Assembly: GCA_022827685.1 (NCBI GenBank)
Contig: JAJEIH010000152.1
Coordinates: 1-49,404 of the forward strand
Direction: 5' to 3'
Source: Alphaproteobacteria bacterium
GTDB taxonomy: Bacteria > Pseudomonadota > Alphaproteobacteria > Bin95
DNA length: 49,404 nucleotides
Below, one piece after another: positions 35,484 to 43,287 of the stretch. The notes beneath the pieces were generated by a model. It made no database searches, was not told the DNA's origin, and saw nothing but the letters and a program-made list of their open reading frames with translations. Made by a program: the position numbers and the translations under genes. How positions within the stretch are numbered: position 1 is the first letter of the stretch; every line of letters begins with the position of its first letter.

Positions 35484-35529
35484 GAGCGCCGATAAGGCCG
35501 AGAAGCAGAATGCCGCCGCGTTCGAACAT
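35473..35529 (-). CDS. leu leader peptide (18 aa)
   Basis: A short frame encoding MFERGGILLLGLIGARRA, stopping 119 nt before the leuA ATG. Four Leu codons (CTG, CTT, CTC, CTT) and two Ile codons fall within a seven-residue block, well above chance, and the peptide ends inside the first hairpin arm. In alphaproteobacteria such leader peptides control leu, ilv and trp operons by stalling when the charged tRNA is scarce. The ATG is only 7 nt beyond the promoter -10 box, so the message is probably leaderless, as reported for trpL of Sinorhizobium. Translation is inferred, not observed. Confidence 0.68.
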   Translation of the reverse strand: MFERGGILLLGLIGARRA

Positions 35530-35536
35530 GGCCCGG

Positions 35537-35566
35537 CTTATAGGCGAGCCCCGCCCGGCCTGTCAA
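35537..35566 (-). promoter_or_regulatory. leuA promoter
   Basis: TTGACA (35566-35561) and TATAAG (35542-35537) with an 18-nt spacer, on the minus strand. The first base of the leader-peptide ATG is the eighth base after the -10 box, so transcription should start at or beside it. Confidence 0.75.
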
Positions 35567-35591
35567 CGGCCCGGAGCCGGACCCCTCCACG

Positions 35592-35611
35592 GGAATGTCA
35601 TGGAATGTCAT
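35592..35611. repeat. Tandem 10-bp repeat upstream of leuA promoter
   Basis: Two direct copies of GGAATGTCAT, 26 bp upstream of the leuA -35 box. A possible site for an activator; otherwise unexplained. Confidence 0.5.
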
Positions 35612-35842
35612 GTTTGCCATGCGCGTATCTCATATGCTGTTGCCGGTTCGGGCATGAAGACTGGTGCGGGTCCCGTTCCCAAGCTCTCCCCGCTAGCCTG
35701 CCGCCTGCACATATCCGTCCCGGCCCGTATCCGGCGCTCGCCCTGCCCGCCCCGCCGAAGCTGTGTCGGCCCGCCTGCCGCATGATTGTTTCCTCATCCC
35801 GTTTCGTTCCACTCCGTTCCGTTCTCCCCGCCGACTTGCCCG

Positions 35843-36060
35843 AGCGGCGGGACCCTGATTCGCGCGTATCCCGCGCGCGCCTGTGCCGGCGCGGGCGCGC
35901 GTTTCGCGGCGGCGCGGTTTGCGCGCCTGATTGCGCCTGCGCGCGCGAGGCCGAACGCAGGGCGCACGTCTCCCGTCCGTTCCGATGGGATTTTTTCGCG
36001 CCGGCGCCGACGCGAAACAGGAAGCGAAGCGGCCTCGCGAACGCCAATTCCTTCCTGCGG
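35843..36060. repeat. Dispersed GC-rich repeat, copy 2
   Basis: The counterpart of 9-210, with the same order of blocks and a T-tract followed by CGCGCCGGCG (35991-36010) where copy 1 has its palindrome; a four-base insertion breaks the perfect symmetry here. It lies between the leuA promoter and the 3' end of the 8-oxoguanine deaminase gene. An AT-rich stretch follows it (36061-36130), as in copy 1. The rest of the 35612-36151 gap shows no convincing gene; frames across it are Arg/Ala-rich and low-complexity. Confidence 0.75.
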
Positions 36061-36121
36061 TCTTATCTTCTCATGAGTTTCTCAAAAATCAATCCCATAA
36101 GAGAAAAATTTCTGGATATAT

Positions 36122-36139
36122 GAACATTTTGTAATGTTC
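36122..36139 (-). terminator. Possible terminator of the 8-oxoguanine deaminase gene
   Basis: A 7-bp inverted repeat GAACATT-TTGT-AATGTTC just past the stop codon (minus strand), followed after about 14 nt by a run of five T. The stem is AT-rich and weak. Confidence 0.4.
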
Positions 36140-36151
36140 GCCGCGCATCTG

Positions 36152-37507
36152 TCAGGAGGCGAGGCGGGCGGCGCGGCGGCGGGCGGCCTCCGCGACCGCG
36201 GCGGCATCGACCCTTGTCAGCATGCCGCCCCGCACGACCGGCCGGCCCTCGACCAGCAGGTCGCGCACCGGGAACGGGCCGCAAAGGACGAGCGCGGCCA
36301 CCGGGTCCCAGGCGCCGGCGGCGGCGAGGCCGGAGATGTCCCAGACCGCGAGGTCGGCCCGCCTGCCCGTTTCGAGCGAGCCGATCTCCCCGGCGCGCCC
36401 GAGGAGGCGCGCGCCGCCGAGCGTCGCCATTTCGAGGGCCTCGCGCGCGCTCATTGCGGCCGCGCCGTTCCGCACCCGCTGGAGCAGCATGGCCTGGCGG
36501 GCCTCGGGCAGCAGGCTTCCGGAATCGTTGCTGGCCGAGCCGTCCACGCCGAGGCCCAGGGGCACGCCCGCATCGAGCATGGCGCGGACCGGCGCGATGC
36601 CCGAGCCCAGCCGGCAATTGGAGGACGGGCAATGGGCCACGCCGGTCCCGGTCCGCGCGAAGAGGGAGATTTCCGCCGGGTCGAGCGCGGTGCAATGCGC
36701 GTGCCAGACATGCTCGCCGACCCAGCCGAGTTCCCCGGCATAGTCACCGGGCCGGCATCCGAACCTTTCCAGCGAGAAGGCGACGTCCTCGGCGTTCTCC
36801 GCCAGGTGCGTGTGCAGGCGCACCCCCTTGTCGGCGGCGAGCAGGGCGGCGTCGCGCATGAGTTCGCGCGAGACCGAGAAGGGCGAGCAGGGCGCGATGC
36901 CGATCCGGACCATCGCGCCGTCGGACGGGTCGTGGAAGGCGTCGATGACCCGGATGCAGTCTTCCAGAATGTCGGCCTCGCCTTCGACCAGGCTGTCGGG
37001 CGGCAGGCCGCCGGCGCTCTCGCCGACGCTCATCGCGCCGCGCGTCGCGTGGAAGCGCAGCCCGATCCCGGCGGCCGCCTCGATCGTGTCCTCCAGCCGC
37101 ACGCCGTCGGGGAAGATATAGAGGTGGTCCGAGCTCGTCCCGCAGCCGGACAGCGCGAGCTCCGCGAGGCCGAGCCGGGCGGAGACGAACATGTCCTCCG
37201 GCCGCATCCGCGCCCAGAGGGGGTAAAGCGCCTTCAGCCAGCCGAACAGCAGCGCGTCCTGCCCGGCCGGCACGGCGCGGGTCAGCGTCTGGTAGAGATG
37301 GTGGTGGGTGTTGACCAGCGCGGGCGTCACCACGCAGCCGGCGGCGTCGATGACCTCCCAGCCGGAAGGGTCTTCCGGCCCGGCGGAACCGACGCTCGCG
37401 ATCCTTCCGTCCTCGACGAGAACATGGGCATTGGCGGGCTCGCTGCGATCCCCGTCCATCGTGACGACGACATCCGCATTCCGGACCCAGATCTTCGCAT
37501 CGCCCAA
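36152..37507 (-). CDS. 8-oxoguanine deaminase
   Basis: A 451-residue amidohydrolase with PALVNTHHHLYQTLTRAVP (metal His pair) at residues 61-79, LFGWLKALYPLWARMRPED, GCGTSSDHLYIFP, HTHLAENAEDVAFSLERFG, WHAHCTALDPAEI and GVDGSASNDSGSLLPEARQA (metal Asp). This set matches 8-oxoguanine deaminases, which convert 8-oxoguanine to uric acid; related guanine deaminases are the alternative. With AllA it suggests recovery of nitrogen from purines. It is 24 nt downstream of mutS, an interesting pairing since MutS acts on DNA mispairs, including those of 8-oxoguanine, but co-regulation is not shown. Confidence 0.88.
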   Translation of the reverse strand: MGDAKIWVRNADVVVTMDGDRSEPANAHVLVEDGRIASVGSAGPEDPSGWEVIDAAGCVVTPALVNTHHHLYQTLTRAVPAGQDALLFGWLKALYPLWARMRPEDMFVSARLGLAELALSGCGTSSDHLYIFPDGVRLEDTIEAAAGIGLRFHATRGAMSVGESAGGLPPDSLVEGEADILEDCIRVIDAFHDPSDGAMVRIGIAPCSPFSVSRELMRDAALLAADKGVRLHTHLAENAEDVAFSLERFGCRPGDYAGELGWVGEHVWHAHCTALDPAEISLFARTGTGVAHCPSSNCRLGSGIAPVRAMLDAGVPLGLGVDGSASNDSGSLLPEARQAMLLQRVRNGAAAMSAREALEMATLGGARLLGRAGEIGSLETGRRADLAVWDISGLAAAGAWDPVAALVLCGPFPVRDLLVEGRPVVRGGMLTRVDAAAVAEAARRRAARLAS

Positions 37508-37531
37508 GGAATTGCTCCCGAATCGCGGCCG

Positions 37532-40123
37532 TCAGCCCAGAAGCCGTTTCAGTTCGTAGAGCCGCTCCAGCGCCTCCCTCGGGCTCAGCGCGTCGGGGTC
37601 GAGGGCGGCGAGGGCCTGTTCGGCCTCGGAGGGCTGCGAGTCGGGCTCCGGATTGCGGGCGGCGGCGAAGAGCGGCAGATCCTCGGCGAGCCGCGCGATG
37701 GCGCCGCCCTGCTCGCCGGTCTCCAGGAGGCGCAGCACCTCCTCCGCCCGCTCGACGACGGCGCGCGGCAGGCCCGCGAGCCGCGCCACATGGATGCCGT
37801 AGGACCGGTCCGCCGCGCCGGGCGCCACCTCGTGCAGGAACACGACGGAGCCCTGCCATTCCTTGACCCGCATGGTGCGGAGCGCGAGGCGCTCCAGCTT
37901 GCCGGCGAGCAGGGTGAGCTCGTGGTAATGCGTCGCGAACAGCGCCCGGCAGCGGCAGGCCTCGTGAAGCTGCTCCACCACCGCCCAGGCGATGGAGAGG
38001 CCGTCGAAGGTCGCCGTGCCGCGCCCGATCTCGTCGAGGATCACCAGCGAGCGTTCGCTCGCCCGGTTCAGGATCGCCGCCGTCTCCACCATCTCGACCA
38101 TGAAGGTGGACCGCCCGCGCGCGAGGTCGTCCGACGCCCCGACGCGGCTGAACAGCCGGTCCACCGCGCCGATATGCGCGCGGTCCGCCGGCACGAAGCT
38201 GCCCATCTGGGCCAGGATGGCGATGAGCGCGTTCTGGCGCAGGAAGGTGCTCTTGCCGGCCATGTTCGGGCCCGTCACGAGCCAGAGCCGCCGGTCCGGC
38301 GAGAGGTCGCAGCCATTCGCGACGAAGGGCTCGTCCAGCGCCGCCTCGACGACCGGGTGGCGGCCGCCCTCGATCCCGAAGGCGAGGCTGTCATCCACCA
38401 GCGGGCGGCTCCAGTTGCATTCGACGGCGAGCGCCGCCAGCCCGGAGGCGGCATCGAGCAGGGCGAGCGCGGCGGCGGCGGCCGCGATCTCGCCGCCCCG
38501 TTCCAGCACGTCGGCCGCGAGGCGCTCGAATATGGCGAGTTCGGCCGCGAGCGCCTGTTCGGCCGCACCGGCGATCTGCGCTTCCAGCCGGCCCAGCTCG
38601 ACCGTGGTGAAGCGCATGGAGTTGGCCATGGTCTGGCGGTGGATGAAGGCGTCGTCGGCCATGAGGCGCTCCGAGGCGGCCTGCGTCACCTCGACGAAAT
38701 ATCCCAGGATGTTGTTGTGGCGGATCTTGAGCGAGGCCGCGCCCGTCCCGGCCGCATAGCGCGCCTGCAGCCCGGCCACCGTCTTGCGGCTGTCGTCGCG
38801 GAGCGTGCGCAGCCGGTCGAGCTCGGCGTCATGGCCGGCGGCTACGAACCCGCCGTCGCGCGCGGCGAGCGGAAGGTCGGGACCGAGCGCCGCCGTCAGC
38901 GCCGCCGCCGTCTGCTCATGGCCCCGGAGCGCGGCGCAGGCCTCCGCCAGCAGCGGCGGCGGGGCGTCGAACAGGCCCGCGATCTCGCCCGCGAGCGCAA
39001 GCGCGTCGCGAATGGCCGCGAGGTCGCGCGGGCCGCCGCGCCCGAGCCCGAGCCGCGAGAGGGCGCGCTCGATGTCCGGGGCGCGCGCGAGCCGGCCGGC
39101 AAGCTCCCGGCGGAGCCGGTCCTCGCGGCAGAGCCGGTCCACCGCATCGTGGCGCGCGGCGATGGCCGCCGGGTCGGTCAGCGGCGCGGCGAGCCATGCG
39201 GCCAGCAGGCGGCCGCCGGCCGCGCTCCGCGTCCGGTCGATGGCGGCGAGCAGGCTGCCCCGGCGCTCGCCGGCGAGCGTTGCGGTCAGCTCCAGGTTCC
39301 GCCGCGTGGCGGGGTCGATTTCCAGCACCTGGCCCGAGCCGGCGGGCCGGGGCGGCTCCAGGCGCGGCAGGCGGCCCTTCTGCGTCAGCTCCAGATAATC
39401 GACCAGCACCCCGCAGGCGGCGGTCTCCGCGCGGCCGAAGCGGCCGAAACCCTCGAGCGTCGCCACCCCGAACGCCTCCAGCAGGCGCCGGCGCGCATTC
39501 TCGCTGTCGAAGCGCGCGGCCGGCAGCGGCGTCGCCGCGCCGTCGAAGGCGGTCGTGTCCAGCAGCCTCTCGGGCAGGACCAGCTCCGAGGGCTCGATGC
39601 GCGCGAGCAGCGCCGGCAGGCTTTCCTGCGTCACGCTCTCGACGCGGAACGCGCCGGTGGACATGTCGGCCCAGGCGAGCGCCGCTGCGCCGCCCGCTTC
39701 CGCCAGCACGGCCAGATAGTTGTGCCGGCGCGCGTCCAGCAGCGCGTCTTCGGTCAGCGTGCCCGGCGTGACGAGCCGGACGACATCGCGCGCCACCACC
39801 GCGCCGCCGCCGCGCTTGCGGGCCTCGGCCGGGTCCTCGGTCTGCTCGCAGATGGCGACCTTGAAGCCCTTGCGGATCAGGCGCTCCAGATAGGCCTCAT
39901 GCGCGCGGACCGGCACGCCCGCCATCGGGATGTCGTCGCCGTCATGGCGGCCCCGTTTGGTAAGCGCGATGTCGAGCGCGGCCGCGGCCTGGACCGCATC
40001 CTCGAAGAACAGCTCGTAGAAATCCCCCATCCGGTAGAACAGCAGATAGCCCGGATGGGCGTCGCGAATGGCGAGATACTGCGCCATCATCGGCGTGCTG
40101 CTGGCGGGGCGGGCGGCTTTCAT
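37532..40123 (-). CDS. mutS: DNA mismatch repair protein MutS
   Basis: An 863-residue protein with the mismatch-reading [11 protein letters not shown] (Phe-x-Glu type) and [18 protein letters not shown] in domain I, connector and lever domains, and the C-terminal ATPase: [17 protein letters not shown] (Walker A), [20 protein letters not shown] (Walker B and signature) and [11 protein letters not shown]. It detects base mispairs and recruits MutL. The ATG at 40123 gives [19 protein letters not shown], the usual N-terminus; longer starts have no family support. MutL is not in the window. Confidence 0.97.
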   Translation of the reverse strand: MKAARPASSTPMMAQYLAIRDAHPGYLLFYRMGDFYELFFEDAVQAAAALDIALTKRGRHDGDDIPMAGVPVRAHEAYLERLIRKGFKVAICEQTEDPAEARKRGGGAVVARDVVRLVTPGTLTEDALLDARRHNYLAVLAEAGGAAALAWADMSTGAFRVESVTQESLPALLARIEPSELVLPERLLDTTAFDGAATPLPAARFDSENARRRLLEAFGVATLEGFGRFGRAETAACGVLVDYLELTQKGRLPRLEPPRPAGSGQVLEIDPATRRNLELTATLAGERRGSLLAAIDRTRSAAGGRLLAAWLAAPLTDPAAIAARHDAVDRLCREDRLRRELAGRLARAPDIERALSRLGLGRGGPRDLAAIRDALALAGEIAGLFDAPPPLLAEACAALRGHEQTAAALTAALGPDLPLAARDGGFVAAGHDAELDRLRTLRDDSRKTVAGLQARYAAGTGAASLKIRHNNILGYFVEVTQAASERLMADDAFIHRQTMANSMRFTTVELGRLEAQIAGAAEQALAAELAIFERLAADVLERGGEIAAAAAALALLDAASGLAALAVECNWSRPLVDDSLAFGIEGGRHPVVEAALDEPFVANGCDLSPDRRLWLVTGPNMAGKSTFLRQNALIAILAQMGSFVPADRAHIGAVDRLFSRVGASDDLARGRSTFMVEMVETAAILNRASERSLVILDEIGRGTATFDGLSIAWAVVEQLHEACRCRALFATHYHELTLLAGKLERLALRTMRVKEWQGSVVFLHEVAPGAADRSYGIHVARLAGLPRAVVERAEEVLRLLETGEQGGAIARLAEDLPLFAAARNPEPDSQPSEAEQALAALDPDALSPREALERLYELKRLLG

Positions 40124-40273
40124 CGGAGAGGTGTCGGTCTTCCGGCGAACGGGCCGCCCAGCATTCCGCATCCCGCCCGTTTCGCCAATGCCGATGCGCG
40201 GGGAAATATCTGGCGGGAGGCGGCAGGGATTTGGTATATCCCGTGGAACCCGGAAGAAACGGGATCGGCTTTC

Positions 40274-40545
40274 ATGGCGCAGACGGCGGTATTCGACACC
40301 CTCGCAGCGGTGAGGACGCCGGCGTCGAGCGCAAACACGCCGAAGCCTATGCCGAAGCGATAGCAACGGCCGTGCATAGCGCCGATCTGGCGACCAAGAA
40401 CGATATGGAGACCGCACTGGCGGCGACCAAGAACGACATGGAAACCGCCTTGGCGGCGTTGGAATCAAGGCTGACGATCCGGTTCTACGGGGCGCAATTG
40501 GCGACCGTCGCCCTGGTTGTCGCGCTGCTGAAGCTGCTTCCCTAG
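40274..40545 (+). pseudogene. Frameshifted DUF1640-like gene
   Basis: Starts with ATG (40274) coding [12 protein letters not shown], matching the 9305 paralogue (TFDTLAA), then a TAG ends that frame after 29 codons. A different frame continues with [20 protein letters not shown], the coiled-coil [19 protein letters not shown] and the C-terminal membrane helix [19 protein letters not shown]. Aligned with the paralogue, about 10 bp appear missing near 40313, which shifts the frame. The coiled coil has a 33-bp tandem repeat (period from 40393 to 40426). Either a broken copy or a frameshift rescued in the cell; a sequencing error cannot be ruled out. Confidence 0.7.
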
Positions 40546-40571
40546 CAAGCAGCCTGCCGAGGGGGGACAGG

Positions 40572-41525
40572 ATGGATTTCGGTTTCAGCATTCCGCACAG
40601 GGGCCCGCTCGCCAATCCGGCGGACCAGAAGCGCCTCGCGCAGACCGGCGAACGGCTGGGCTATGCGGCGCTCACGGTCTCGGACCACATCGTCATCCCG
40701 CGCGACATCGGGTCGAAATACCCCTATTCCGAGACGGGCGACTTCCCCGGCAGCCGGTCGGGCGAGGCGCTGGAGATGATCGCGCTGCTCGCCTTCCTGT
40801 GCGGCGTCACCGAGACGGCGCGGCTCATCACCTCCGTCATGGTGCTGCCGCACCGCAATCCGGTGCTGGCGGCGAAGCAGCTTGCGACGGCCGACCTGCT
40901 GAGCGGCGGGCGCGTCACGGTCGGCTGCGGCGTGGGCTGGATGCGCGAGGAGTTCGAGGCGGTCGGCCTGCCGCCCTTCGACGAGCGCGGCCGGGTCGCG
41001 GACGAATATCTCCGCGTCTTCAAGGCGGTCTGGACAGAGGATCCGGCAAGCTTCGCCGGCGACTATGCCGGTTTCTCCAATGTCTCGACGCTCCCGCATC
41101 CGGTGCAGAAGCCGCATCCGCCGCTCTGGATCGGCGGCGAGAGCCGGCCCGCGCTCCGCCGCGTCGCCGCGCTCGGAGACGCCTGGTATCCCATCGGCAA
41201 CAATCCGCGCGCCATGCTCGACAGCCTGGAGCGCTACCGGGACCGGCGCGACCTCCTGTTCCGCATTGCCGGCGAGGCGGGGCGCGACCCCGGCTCGATC
41301 GGGCTCGCCTACTCCGCCCCCTGGCATTTCGAGGAGGCCGCGGACGACGGCGAGGGCGGCCGCCGCTTCCTCACCGGGAGCGCGGAGGAGCGCGCCGGCG
41401 ACCTCCGCGCGCTCGGCGAACTCGGCGTCGGCTGCGTCTTCCTGAACTTCGCCGCCCGCTCCGTCGAGCGCACCGAAGAGCGCCTCGCCCGCTTCGCCGA
41501 AGAGGTCGTGCCGCTGGTCGGCTGA
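40572..41525 (+). CDS. LLM-class oxidoreductase (F420-dependent type)
   Basis: A 317-residue luciferase-like monooxygenase-fold protein: [40 protein letters not shown], the conserved [20 protein letters not shown] strand-helix and [15 protein letters not shown], followed by [15 protein letters not shown]. This matches the TIGR03619-type group annotated as F420-dependent, although FMN use is equally possible. The substrate is unknown. A strong ribosome-binding site (GAGGGGGGACAGG) lies before the ATG. It stands alone, 26 nt after the broken DUF1640-like gene. Confidence 0.88.
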   Translation: MDFGFSIPHRGPLANPADQKRLAQTGERLGYAALTVSDHIVIPRDIGSKYPYSETGDFPGSRSGEALEMIALLAFLCGVTETARLITSVMVLPHRNPVLAAKQLATADLLSGGRVTVGCGVGWMREEFEAVGLPPFDERGRVADEYLRVFKAVWTEDPASFAGDYAGFSNVSTLPHPVQKPHPPLWIGGESRPALRRVAALGDAWYPIGNNPRAMLDSLERYRDRRDLLFRIAGEAGRDPGSIGLAYSAPWHFEEAADDGEGGRRFLTGSAEERAGDLRALGELGVGCVFLNFAARSVERTEERLARFAEEVVPLVG

Positions 41526-41576
41526 TAGCCGCCCGGGGGCATCGGCCGCCTCCGGCCGCCTTCCGAGCATGGGCGA

Positions 41577-41605
41577 TTGTCATAACCAGTCTGACTAGAT
41601 AATAT
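41577..41605 (+). promoter_or_regulatory. Promoter of the Phd/VapC pair
   Basis: TTGTCA (41577-41582) and TAATAT (41600-41605) 17 nt apart. Only 6 nt separate the -10 box from the ATG (41612), so the message is probably leaderless. AGTC-T-GACT (41588-41596) in the spacer is a likely operator for the antitoxin. Confidence 0.7.
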
Positions 41606-41611
41606 CAAGGC

Positions 41612-41884
41612 ATGGCGCTCAACTATTCGATCTACGAAGCCAAGGCGCGGTTTTCCGAGGTCATTCGGCAGGTGCGCGACGGCCGGGTCGTCACCGTCTC
41701 CTATCGAGGCGAGCCGGTGGCGGAAATCCGGTCGATAGAGCAGACATCGACACTGAACGAACGGCTGGCGGACCTCGAGCGCAGCGGCGCTCTCGTTCGT
41801 TCGTCCGTTCCGAGGCAGACATTCCGGCCGGTCGAGCAGCGGCCCGGCGCCCTGTCGAGGTTCCTGGCCGAGCGTGAGGAATGA
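41612..41884 (+). CDS. Phd/YefM-family antitoxin
   Basis: A 90-residue protein with the Phd/YefM N-terminal DNA-binding fold (YSIYEAKARFSEVIRQVRDG, then RVVTVSYRGEPVAEIRSIE) and a C-terminal tail that would bind the toxin. It is the first gene of a two-gene cassette; its stop overlaps the VapC start as ATGA (41881-41884). Antitoxins of this type repress their own promoter, matching the inverted repeat between the promoter boxes. Confidence 0.9.
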   Translation: MALNYSIYEAKARFSEVIRQVRDGRVVTVSYRGEPVAEIRSIEQTSTLNERLADLERSGALVRSSVPRQTFRPVEQRPGALSRFLAEREE

Positions 41885-42282
41885 GCATCGCTTACGTCGA
41901 TACCTCGGTATTGGCGGCCGTGGCTTTCGATGAACCGGGCGCAGCGGCATGCACGCAGCGGCTGGATGAATTCGACCGCCTGATCTCGTCCAACCTGCTC
42001 GAAGCCGAGCTCAGGGCGGCCTTCGCGCGCGAGAACCTTGTTTTCCGGGAGAGGGCGATTGCGGGAATCGAGTGGATTCTGCCCGACAGGTCGCTTGCGC
42101 CTGAGTTTGCGAGAATCCTGGGGACAGGCCGCCTCAGGGGTGCGGACCTCTGGCATGTCGCGACGGCACTTTATGTATTTCCGCAGCCATCCGCTCTTTC
42201 CTTCGCGACGCTCGATGGGCGGCAAGGCTCCGTCGCAGAGGAACTGGGCTTCGCGGTTCTTCCGGGCATAAACCCGATCTGA
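41881..42282 (+). CDS. vapC: PIN-domain toxin VapC
   Basis: A 133-residue PIN-domain ribonuclease: AYVDTSVLAAVAFDEPG (first metal Asp) at the start, SNLLEAELRAAF (metal Glu), LRGADLWHVATAL (third Asp) and LSFATLDGRQG (fourth Asp). These four acidic positions form the VapC metal site that cuts tRNA or mRNA. The ATGA overlap couples it to the antitoxin gene. The chromosomal position next to non-related genes suggests a mobile or stabilising module. Confidence 0.92.
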   Translation: MSIAYVDTSVLAAVAFDEPGAAACTQRLDEFDRLISSNLLEAELRAAFARENLVFRERAIAGIEWILPDRSLAPEFARILGTGRLRGADLWHVATALYVFPQPSALSFATLDGRQGSVAEELGFAVLPGINPI

Positions 42283-42319
42283 CCCCATCCAAATGCCGCA
42301 GTCGGAGTGTAGAGCGGCC

Positions 42320-43189
42320 TCAGCCCCGGCGGCGCAGCGCCGTCTGCATCCACACGATGCCGCCCAGCACCATGAGGGCGCCGCACCATTGCCAGGGGCC
42401 GAGCCGCTCGTCATAGAGCGCCCAGGCGGCGAAGATGCTGGTGAGCGGCTGGAGATTGTTCAGCATCGCGGTGTTCTCGGCCCCGGCGAGGCGCACGGCC
42501 GCGTAGTAGAGCGGGATCGAGGAGACCTGGCAGACGATCACGGTGACGCACCCGGCCCAGCCGGCCGCGGTCACCGGCAGCCGCGCCTCCCCGGAGAAGA
42601 GCGCGACCGGCACGAGGATCGCGGCCGCCACCGCCGAGAACCAGAACATCACCGGCAGCGGGTCGGCATGGGCCATGCCGCGCGCGAGCCAGAGCACGCT
42701 GACCGAGCAGGCCATGCCGGCCGACACGCCGAGGAACACGCCGAACGGGTCTAGCCCGTCGAAGCCGACGCCGAGCGCGAGCCCGACGCCCGCGAAGGCG
42801 AGCGCCAGCGCGCCCATGACCGCCGCGCTCGGCCAGCGCCGGTCGAGCGCGGCAGAGAAGGCCCCCACCAGCGGCGGATAGACGAAGAAGCAGAGCGCGG
42901 CGAGCCCGACCGGGATCGTCTCCACCGCCGCGATATTGCCGTAGAACATGTGCGCCGCCAGCACGCCGAGGCCGAGGCAGGAGAGCATGTCGCGCCGCGG
43001 CAGGCGCAGGCTGCGCCTGGTGGCCGCGCAGACGAGCCAGAGCATCAGCGCCAGCAGCACGGCGCGCACGGGCGAGATCGCGATGGGCGTCGCACCTCCC
43101 TCATAGGCCGCGCGCGACGCTGCGACCGCCAGCCCGAGGCCGACCGAGGACGCGACCGCGAACAGGTATCCCCGGCGGACAGGCCTCAC
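42320..43189 (-). CDS. EamA/DMT-family permease
   Basis: A 289-residue protein with about ten hydrophobic segments in two EamA repeats, including GYLFAVASSVGLGLAVAAS, YGNIAAVETIPVGLAALCFF, FVYPPLVGAF and LQPLTSIFAAWALYDERLGP. The family exports or imports drugs, amino acids or metabolites; no substrate can be assigned. A GTG start at 43189 gives the normal family length and is preferred to a longer TTG start that would overlap the divergent pepF promoter region. Confidence 0.85.
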   Translation of the reverse strand: MRPVRRGYLFAVASSVGLGLAVAASRAAYEGGATPIAISPVRAVLLALMLWLVCAATRRSLRLPRRDMLSCLGLGVLAAHMFYGNIAAVETIPVGLAALCFFVYPPLVGAFSAALDRRWPSAAVMGALALAFAGVGLALGVGFDGLDPFGVFLGVSAGMACSVSVLWLARGMAHADPLPVMFWFSAVAAAILVPVALFSGEARLPVTAAGWAGCVTVIVCQVSSIPLYYAAVRLAGAENTAMLNNLQPLTSIFAAWALYDERLGPWQWCGALMVLGGIVWMQTALRRRG

Positions 43190-43287
43190 CCGCCTGCTGC
43201 CGCTCCGGGGAAGGGCCGGGCGCAATGCCTGTCCAGAACCATGCCGAGCCCCTATATGATGAACCGCCCGTGGGACAAGGTTTAGCA

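Noticed and set aside
35605-35785. Frame starting MECHVCHARISYAVAG with a Cys-x-x-Cys motif
   Set aside because: It runs into low-complexity Pro/Arg/Ser sequence, has no ribosome-binding site and lies over the leuA upstream region.
36134-40363. A very long plus-strand open frame (about 1,400 codons) opposite mutS and 8-oxoguanine deaminase
   Set aside because: It is His/Arg/Gly-rich without domains and is antisense to two clearly recognised genes; long shadow frames are expected at this GC content.
40391-40456. 33-bp tandem repeat considered as a CRISPR-like or regulatory array
   Set aside because: Only two in-frame copies inside a coiled-coil segment; explained by protein repeat expansion.
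41577-42282. Toxin-antitoxin pairs considered as part of a phage-defence island
   Set aside because: The three pairs are scattered (1.5, 41.6 and 47.2 kb) among housekeeping genes, with no restriction, CBASS, Gabija or similar defence genes in the window.
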